In this document: positions 57,863 through 64,000 of the stretch, piece after piece
Layout of the letters: each line of letters begins with the position of its first letter
How positions within the stretch are numbered: the stretch's first letter is position 1
Source: Dendrocalamus latiflorus
Lineage: Eukaryota > Streptophyta > Magnoliopsida > Poales > Poaceae
Direction: 5' to 3'
DNA length: 64,000 nucleotides
NCBI GenBank assembly: GCA_017311315.1
Contig: CM029642.1
Span: 18,614,560 to 18,678,559 of the forward strand
Notes under the pieces: model-generated
The model's input: only the letters and a program-made list of their open reading frames with translations
What the model was told of the DNA's origin: nothing
Database searches by the model: none
Made by a program: the position numbers and the translations under genes

Positions 57863-59480
57863 CAGGGGCGGATCCACAGGATATGCCGGGTGGGTCACGG
57901 CATATCCTGGGGCCCCGTCGGTCGTTGATTACCACTGGCTAGTAGCAACTCAGTAAGTCTCGGTTCTGCTCTGTCCTGTTCAGTTCATTCCTTCAGGTTT
58001 TGCGTGGTTGTTGAGCTGATCGAGCACGCCCTGCGTGCGAGAGATGGACGCTTTTAATTGCAAAGGATTTCCTGACCAGTTTGATGCATATAAAGTGGAG
58101 CAGTAGCTAGTAAGTAGTAACACATTTCTCTGCACTCTGCTTTGTACAGCGTGATTTGCCGATTGCTTTGCTTCCGGTCGATGCAATTACACTACTTTTT
58201 TTCGCCCGTAAGTTCCTGCTTGTTGCGTTTTGTACAGTGGCAGATTCAGGAAAATTTTTTGGAGGGGCTGAAGTACCTTCAGTTCGACCTCAGCCCCTTC
58301 TACATTATACATCTATGGCTAAAAATTTAGGAGGGGCTCCAGGGGGCTCCAAAGGTCCGGTAGCGATAGGGGGGCTGGAGCCCCCGCCCCACCGCTGGAT
58401 CCGCCGCTGGTTTTGTGTGGTGATATCTTTTCTCGTCTTTCCTAGTACTCTTGGGCGGATGCAAATATGCAATGCAGTGCAGGTATATATGGAACATTGG
58501 GATAATGGGATTGGTACGTGTGTTATTGTTGCTGCTGTTTGATGGATCAGATTTCGATCGAGCACCAGGCAGTCAGGCGTTACTTGAATCGTTGCATGCT
58601 GTTACTTGAATTCATGTGTGGTTGCTAGTTTAACTAGCCCCATCTTGCAAGAACGCTCTCTCCAATACGTACATGCATGCATGCATGGCAATATGTTCTG
58701 TACAGCGCGTATAAAGCACTTGAATTGTTCTCAAATACGTATATTGTACGGCGGTATTTTCTCCATGAATTGTTTGATGTGGTTAATTTACTGCATATAA
58801 ATCGCCTAGACACCACCTAAATTATAGGGTTCCAGTTTGGTCATATAGATTTGTCTAGTCACATTCATTGAGCAGGATATTTTCTTTGAAATGGATGAAG
58901 ATGATATAATCGAGATTTTTATATCCTTTAAAAAGCGTAGGCCAAAAAAGTCAGACAAGTAGTATTGTAAGTCTCTTTTATGTATATTTGAGACTATTAG
59001 TATGGTGTTTGAATTATTTATATTGTAATTTGTTAGCACTGTACATGACCCGACAACACCGCCCACTGAAGAAGACGCAAGTGCAGGAGCTGAAGCTGTT
59101 CGTGCGCTCAGGCCCATTCGCAAGCGCAAGCCCAACTCATTTGTAACCGGCCCAGATTGGTTGTAATAGGAGAGTACTTAAGAGAGTACGGGAGGCAAGA
59201 GAGATAATGAAGATTGTAAACAACTTTCTGAACTCCTGTCTTGCCAATTCTATCTTGTCTCCCTTCTTCTTCTTCTTCTTCTTGCCCACGCTTACGCTAA
59301 CATAATTTGTGCAAATCTTCAACTTAATCCTTGAATTTAAGAGTTATCATATTATTTAGTGCATGTATACCGAATTACGGTGCAATTTTTACAATTATTT
59401 ACCGAATTGGCAAATGATTTTACCGAATTGCATATGAAAATTTTGGTGTGGCATACCCTTTGGTAAAATCCTGGGTCCTG
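57863..59480. mobile_element. hAT element inserted in the UGT pseudogene
   Basis: This 1,618-bp element has a perfect 8-bp TSD CTCGTCTT (57855-57862 and 59481-59488) within the UGT coding sequence. The ends read CAGGGGCGGATCC and, inward from the right, CAGGACCCAGGAT, sharing CAGG. A TATGCC motif lies about 20-30 bp inside each end. It contains no hAT transposase. A short frame at about 59045-59165 reads RPIRKRKPNSFVTGPDWL and is followed by a GA-rich stretch; I cannot name it. A hAT MITE is nested at 58235. Confidence 0.88.
58235..58409. mobile_element. hAT MITE nested in the hAT element
   Basis: This 175-bp element has ends CAGTGGCAGATTCAGG and, inward from the right, CAGCGGCGGATCCAGC. The 8-bp flanks are GTTTTGTA (58227-58234) and GTTTTGTG (58410-58417), 7 of 8 identical. 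Its ends resemble those of the host hAT element (CAGGGGCGGATCC), so both may use related transposases. Confidence 0.85.
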
Positions 59481-59826
59481 CTCGTCTTCGCCTTGCCGAC
59501 GAAGTTCTCGGGCAGCTTGGGCGTCTCCGTGGCCCGGACGACCCATAGGAAGGGCTTGCCGCTGTTGTAGAGGCCCTCGGCCACCTCGGCCATCTGTTCC
59601 GGTCTTCCGGACTTCCGGGCCCGGCGCGGCCATGCTGCCGAAGGAGGCATACACGACGGAGCGCACGGGGTGGGCGTCGAGCCAAGCCTTGCTCTCCGCC
59701 GTCATCGGGGTGTGGGAGGTGGAAGCCGTAGGACACGTCGTCTGGGAGGCGGTTGTCGAGGTACGCCGACGGCACGGTTAGGCCGACCGTCTTGGCACCC
59801 CACGTCGACGCTAGGTACTCTGCTTC

Positions 59827-60551
59827 CTGAAAATGTGCCAATGCATGAGACTCGATCGATACACAGTTTCATTTCACTCTTCGGAAGGATACGTCAGAAT
59901 ATTACTTGATTTACTATTTCCTAGAATTCGTTTAAATTTAACTTACTAATATATTTAAAACTATATCTAAATTAGCTATATAAAAACTATATTATTAAAT
60001 TATCATTAAAAATACTTTTATACTATTAAAATTTTATTAATATATTTTAATATAAAGTTATAAAAAATAGTGACCAAAGTAGTGTCGTGAAGATCTAAAA
60101 AAATCAAAAACGTTAAAAGAGGATCAAGAACACAGTAATTAGTAATTGCATGGAATAAGCACGCGTATGCGTAGCGTATGATGCAACGCAAGCAAGGAAA
60201 GGCGTGGCAGTGCAATTATACGTCTGGTTGGCGCTGTCAATTCGCAGCATGGGCACGCATGCTGCATGCATGCAATGCCTGGCAGTCGATCGTGTTCGCA
60301 ATACGTGGTGCAGCTGCATGAGGCACACGAGGCCATGTCCTGTACACTGTACGGTATTGCCATTACCTAACTTTCAATGTGGCCGCGCGTAAGCCCGCAG
60401 GTTGCAACCATTGGTATCCTTGTGTTCGCGTCGTTTGGAGCTTTGGATAGAACCACTCTTGATGTGAACTTCTGTGCGTGCACATGTTATGTTAGTAGCA
60501 TTAGTTGGTTCGTGCGTGCATGCATGCGTGGGCTTCCGTGGCTCCGCTCAC
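59827..60551 (-). other. Intron of the UGT pseudogene
   Basis: Donor CAG|GTGAGC and acceptor TTTTCAG|G are both intact. AT-rich, with no other gene inside. GCATGCATGCATG runs occur near 60265 and 60515. Confidence 0.7.
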
Positions 60552-60985
60552 CTGAGGCTCCGAGTCGTAGAACGAGTTGACAAGCACATGGTCCACCGTC
60601 TCCAGCCCAACGAACTGGTACGTTCATCTACAGCCCCCGCATGGACGGGTGGTGCGCGTCCGTGTCAACCAGGAACGTCGGCCACTTCGAGCGGGCACGG
60701 CAGCCCGGGCAGCTCGAGCGGCCCCTCCCGCACCGGCAGCGCCACCCGGCCGGCCCGCCCGTGCGTGTACACGACGTCCACCGTGCACGTCTGCGTGAGG
60801 AATGCCGTGCACGCGGCGCCGTGCCGCCGCGCCAGGCGCTGCACCCACGGCATGAACGGGTCGTGCACCACCACGCGCACCTGCCGGCCCTGCGCCGACT
60901 CGGACCGGTGGAGCAGGTCCAGCGTCTCCCACCCGGCCTCCCTGAGCCGCTTGAAGTAGGGGCCCTGGTGGCCGGCTAGCTCATC

Positions 60986-62527
60986 GGAGCTGTTGTAAAT
61001 ATTGCGATATAAACATATTTCTTATTTTAATTCTAGCAAATATTATAATTATCCAAGTATGGAAAACATGGCATATAAATGACTTAATTAACACACTACC
61101 ATGTGAATCTTTTAAGCCATTGCAAAAATAACATATGCCCAATATAAATGGCACATATATGTATATAATTAACATGTTGACAAGTAAACATGAACATCTG
61201 CATGCTAATCTTAATGTAGCATTAACATATATGTTTAAACCCAGCATATGAACTGCAATTTGAAAAGTATTAATTGCTCTCAGAAAGCGAGTTGCACAAG
61301 AATCAATCTTGGCCATCACCGCCATGACAATGCCTAATCTTAATTTTATATGACAGTTGTAAATTTACTTTTGAGCTACAATTGAATCTTGCTATTTACA
61401 AGTATTTCCAGATAAAAAATAAACTGACTGGACAGAGCTGAACCTACAAGAATCCAACATGACAGAGTAACCTTTTGATTTACAAAGTTCGGCACAGACC
61501 AGTCAATAACAAAACTAGCTGCAGCCCGGATCAACAAGTTCGGCAGAGGTCAGAAAAGACCAAACTAGACCGACCTCACACAGATATTAGAAATAGAGCA
61601 GCTAGCAGATTTGATATCAGTGAACAAACTAATAGCAGATTCAATTGAATACTCAAAGTAAATCTACCCTCACATTCATATAAAATTTCAGCAGTATGTC
61701 ATTTCATCACAGAGCTAAAGTCCACATAATTCAATCTTTGCAAATGATCTTTTAACAAGACTCACTGATATAAGAGGTATACCACCAAATTGCAAAGATT
61801 AAGCACCAAAATACTCACAATACGGTGATATTCGAAATCACCTGAAGTTACTGAAATGAGCAAGGCACGCGATTGCGCTGTCCCAGAAAACCAATGCCCC
61901 CCACAAACCGAGCAGGGAGATGGTCGCCGAAGATACAATGCCCTTCTTCCCGTATCAGCCGCAAGCAACAGGAAGTCGAGGTAGAAGTTTGCCGCACAAG
62001 ACCACACGCCACAAGAGTATTCTGGCCAAAAACACTCAAAGCACAACTCAAACCTCACGATGATGCTCCCAGTTCAAGCGCAAATCAAAACCCTAGTCAC
62101 GGGTCAAGCCTCACGGCTGTCGGCGGAGCACAAGAAAGCCGGCCAACCGTCCAAGAACCCGAGACCACCACCGGAGAAAAGAGAGGAGGGGAGAGAGCTC
62201 ACTGGATTTTGTCGTACCGAAAAGAGGAGAGAGCCCGAGCTTTATAGCGGAGCGGAGGGGAGGGGAACGGCGGGCTGTGGTGCGGCTGGCGCCGAAACGC
62301 CCGCGTCGACGCCGCCTCTGTCGCCCCCAAGACCCGGCCGCCGCCATCGCCCGAGGAAAGTGCAGATCCGGAAGACCCGCACCGCCCGCACCGGCCTGTG
62401 GGAGGAGACGAGCCGTCTCCTCCTTATCTCCTCACACGGCCCACCGACAGATGGGCCCCACCAGCATAAATGTTTTTTCCCTTTTCCTCAATTGGGAAAT
62501 TTCCATTTCGCCCTCAGTTATACAACA
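60986..62527 (-). mobile_element. 3' LTR (minus strand) of the right-edge Ty1/copia element; left boundary unclear
   Basis: The LTR starts TGTTGTATAACTG at 62527, directly after a polypurine tract. A TATAAA box (minus strand, 62246-62241) is followed by a GC-rich then mixed leader down to about 61780. The LTR end was not identified, so how much of the AT-rich stretch 60986-61780 belongs to it is unknown. The UGT sequence stops at about 60985 just where this region begins. Confidence 0.5.
62241..62246 (-). promoter_or_regulatory. LTR TATA box
   Basis: CCGCTATAAAGC on the minus strand, about 285 bp after the LTR start, flanked by GC-rich sequence. Typical of a plant LTR promoter. Confidence 0.5.
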
Positions 62528-62540
62528 GTCCCCACCAATT
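62528..62540 (-). other. Polypurine tract of the copia element
   Basis: The minus strand reads AATTGGTGGGGAC immediately before the LTR start TGTTG. It primes plus-strand DNA synthesis in LTR retrotransposons. Confidence 0.6.
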
Positions 62541-63060
62541 TCTCAATTGATGACTGAAGCTCAAAGTCTTGTTTAATATACAGCTGTTCGACAATGGGTA
62601 CCTTTCGGGTTTGAACCCAAAGCCTAGCAACAAGGACTACAACTCTGCACAGACAAAGGAGGACTATACCTTGATCCAATGTCTTGGTGTGAGAATATTT
62701 GCCCAAATCACATTCTGTACTGGGCGTCTTGCCTTTTCCCTCTCGGGTTGGGACGTTCCGGTCATGTCCCCGTATCTAGCTCGTGAGTGCTTAAGAAAGT
62801 ATACCCTTATCTTTCTTTAATTGCGACCTCACAATCACACTCACGTAGGTGAACTCTTCTAGGAATCCTGTAGGACGATTCCATAAGTCAAATAGACCTT
62901 GAGTTCATTAAGAGCTTATGCTCAACCTTCCATACAGACAGAGCACTGCAGCTAATGGGACCCGTTAGATGTGCTCTCTAATCTCACACAGTTTGTTGTC
63001 CTAGAGCCTAGTTCACGGGATCTCCGATCTCCTAGGATAGGTTACCACCAATGTGAGCCT
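62541..63060 (-). other. Non-coding 3' region of the copia element
   Basis: 520 bp between the pol stop and the polypurine tract. No gene and no obvious repeat. Confidence 0.5.
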
Positions 63061-63999
63061 TTATACGGGTATAAGCCCCATTCCCTGTGACACTGCTTGG
63101 ATGGCCTTCCGAGCCAATCCTTTAGTGAAAGGATCTGCCAAGTTCCTTTCAGACTGGATGTATTCTACAGTAATAACACCCGTCTCTCTGGCATGCCTTA
63201 CCGACTTAAGTCGTCTCTTTATGTGTTTTGAGGACTTCATATTGTCCTTCCTACTCTTCGCCTTAACCAAAACGGTTTGGTTATCGCAGTAGGTCAATAC
63301 GGCTAGAATAGGCTTTTCCAGCACAGGTAGGTCAGAAAGGAGTTCTCGAATCCATTCTGCCTCTACAGCTGCTGAATCAAGAGCTACCAATTCAGCCTCC
63401 ATGGTGGACCGTGTAAGAATAGTCTGTTTAGAGGACTTCCACGACATGGCCCCACCTGCTAGAGTGAATACATAACCACTCGTAGCCTTCATGTCATCCG
63501 AGTCACTGATCCAGTTAGCATCACTGAATCCTTCCAAGACTGCCGGATGGCCCGAGTAATGTATTCCCAAATTAGAGGTTCCCTTCAAATATCTTAGTAC
63601 TCTTTCTAGTGCTATCCAATGATCATCTCCTGGATTGGACGTATAACGACTCAATCTGCTTACAGCATATGAGATGTCTGGCCTCGTTGCACTAGTTAGG
63701 TACATCAGGGATCCTATGATTTGAGAATACTTAAGTTGATCCTTCCCATGCCCAGTGTTCTTATGTAGCTTTGCATTTGGATCATAGGGTGTAGCTGCTG
63801 GCTTACAGTCCATAAACCCTAATCTGGTTAGGACTTTATCCACATAATGGGATTGTGAAAGAGTAATTCCATTCTCACCCTTTATAAGCTTAATGTTTAA
63901 GATAACATCAGCTTCACCCAGATCTTTCATATCAAAATTCTGGGAAAGGAAAGACTTAGTGTTATTGATCACATCCATGTTGGTTCCAAAAAGCAATAT
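63061..63999 (-). CDS. Ty1/copia polyprotein, 3' part (reverse transcriptase end and RNase H), partial
   Basis: An open frame enters at the right edge of the window and runs over 311 residues to a stop at 63061 without a break. It starts LLFGTNMDVI, which follows the reverse transcriptase YVDD site just outside the window. It then has the copia connection block (KYSQIIGSLMYLTSATRPD, AVSRLSRYTSNPG, RVLRYLKGT). The RNase H domain follows, with catalytic D (GFSDANW), E (STMEAELVAL) and D (TYCDNQTV), then KHIKRRLKSVRHARETG and DPFTKGLARK. All residues expected for activity in this part are present. Ty1/copia elements copy their RNA into DNA in cytoplasmic particles. It is the best-preserved retrotransposon in the window, so a young copy is likely. 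Confidence 0.93.
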   Translation of the reverse strand: MLLFGTNMDVINNTKSFLSQNFDMKDLGEADVILNIKLIKGENGITLSQSHYVDKVLTRLGFMDCKPAATPYDPNAKLHKNTGHGKDQLKYSQIIGSLMYLTSATRPDISYAVSRLSRYTSNPGDDHWIALERVLRYLKGTSNLGIHYSGHPAVLEGFSDANWISDSDDMKATSGYVFTLAGGAMSWKSSKQTILTRSTMEAELVALDSAAVEAEWIRELLSDLPVLEKPILAVLTYCDNQTVLVKAKSRKDNMKSSKHIKRRLKSVRHARETGVITVEYIQSERNLADPFTKGLARKAIQAVSQGMGLIPV

Positions 64000-64000
64000 G

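Larger units (their letters stand above)
57460..60985 (-). pseudogene. UGT74-like UDP-glucosyltransferase pseudogene split by a hAT element
   Basis: These enzymes move glucose from UDP-glucose to small acceptors in the cytosol. Exon 1 (about 60985-60552) starts mid-protein (QGPYFKRLREAG, VVVHDPFMPW) and ends VNSFYDSEPQ|GT; the N-terminal acceptor-binding part and its catalytic His are missing. Intron 60551-59827 is GT-AG. Exon 2 begins EAEYLASTWGAKTVGLTVPS at 59826. It continues in three frames (AWLDAHPVRSVVYASFGSMA; QMAEVAEGLYNSGKPFLWVV) to 59481, is interrupted by the hAT element, and resumes at 57862. The PSPG sugar-donor box is complete in length (WCPQMEVL...PQWSDQ), with Ser for the usual Cys (THSGWNS). 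A frameshift near 57645 and another near 57490 precede the end. The family is supported by the exon-2 start and the PSPG box. Not functional. Confidence 0.9.

Overview
The window is nuclear DNA from a grass (Poaceae), probably rice or a close relative. This rests on CC-type but no TIR-type NLR genes, a UGT74-like glucosyltransferase, several Mutator-like elements (MULEs), a CACTA element with a CACTACTACA end, many small hAT and Tourist-like elements, and Ty1/copia and Ty3/gypsy debris with GC-rich LTRs. It is a repeat-rich, gene-poor segment. Only two cellular genes look intact: two NLR immune receptors at 31.1-33.9 kb (+) and 48.8-52.1 kb (-). They face each other tail to tail about 15 kb apart. 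All other cellular genes seen are broken: a DUF1218-like gene (35.4 kb) and a UGT (57.5-61.0 kb) split by a hAT insertion.

Layout. 0-1.4 kb: a tiny LTR-LTR element with only 23 bp between its LTRs. 1.4-7.8 kb: MULE-1, a 6.3-kb Mutator-like element with a perfect 9-bp target-site duplication (TSD), carrying a transposase gene and two divergent genes for GRF-zinc-finger/coiled-coil proteins. 7.8-8.3 kb: a hAT element. 8.3-19.1 kb: non-coding repeats and minus-strand LTR-retrotransposon remains. 20.6-21.8 kb: non-autonomous CACTA. 22-29 kb: MULE-2, with a decayed transposase and a plant mobile domain (PMD) gene, left end not found. 29.6-30.6 kb: a 1-kb non-autonomous MULE with TIRs over 100 bp. 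31.1-33.9 kb: NLR-1. 36.3-40.6 kb: MULE-3, a deletion derivative carrying a different GRF/coiled-coil gene and a nested 1-kb hAT element. 40.7-47 kb: LTR debris and a copia RNase H fragment. 48.8-52.1 kb: NLR-2. 53-55.2 kb: gypsy 3' end and LTR. 57.5-61 kb: UGT pseudogene with a 1.6-kb hAT element that itself holds a 175-bp hAT MITE. 61-64 kb: 3' part of a well-preserved minus-strand Ty1/copia element that runs off the right edge.

The most interesting structure is the MULE family present three times here. Its members share a transposase (WRKY/GCM1-like DNA-binding zinc finger, DDE domain, SWIM finger, then a CCHC knuckle behind a stop codon), arrays of short GTCGCCC...GGGCGAC hairpins just inside the ends, and a GA-rich tract upstream of the transposase. 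The genes carried distal to the transposase differ: two GRF/coiled-coil genes in MULE-1, a PMD gene in MULE-2, another GRF/coiled-coil gene in MULE-3. The MULE-1 transposase frame is open over 840 codons except for three nonsense codons. All boundaries and TSDs given here were read by eye from the sequence.
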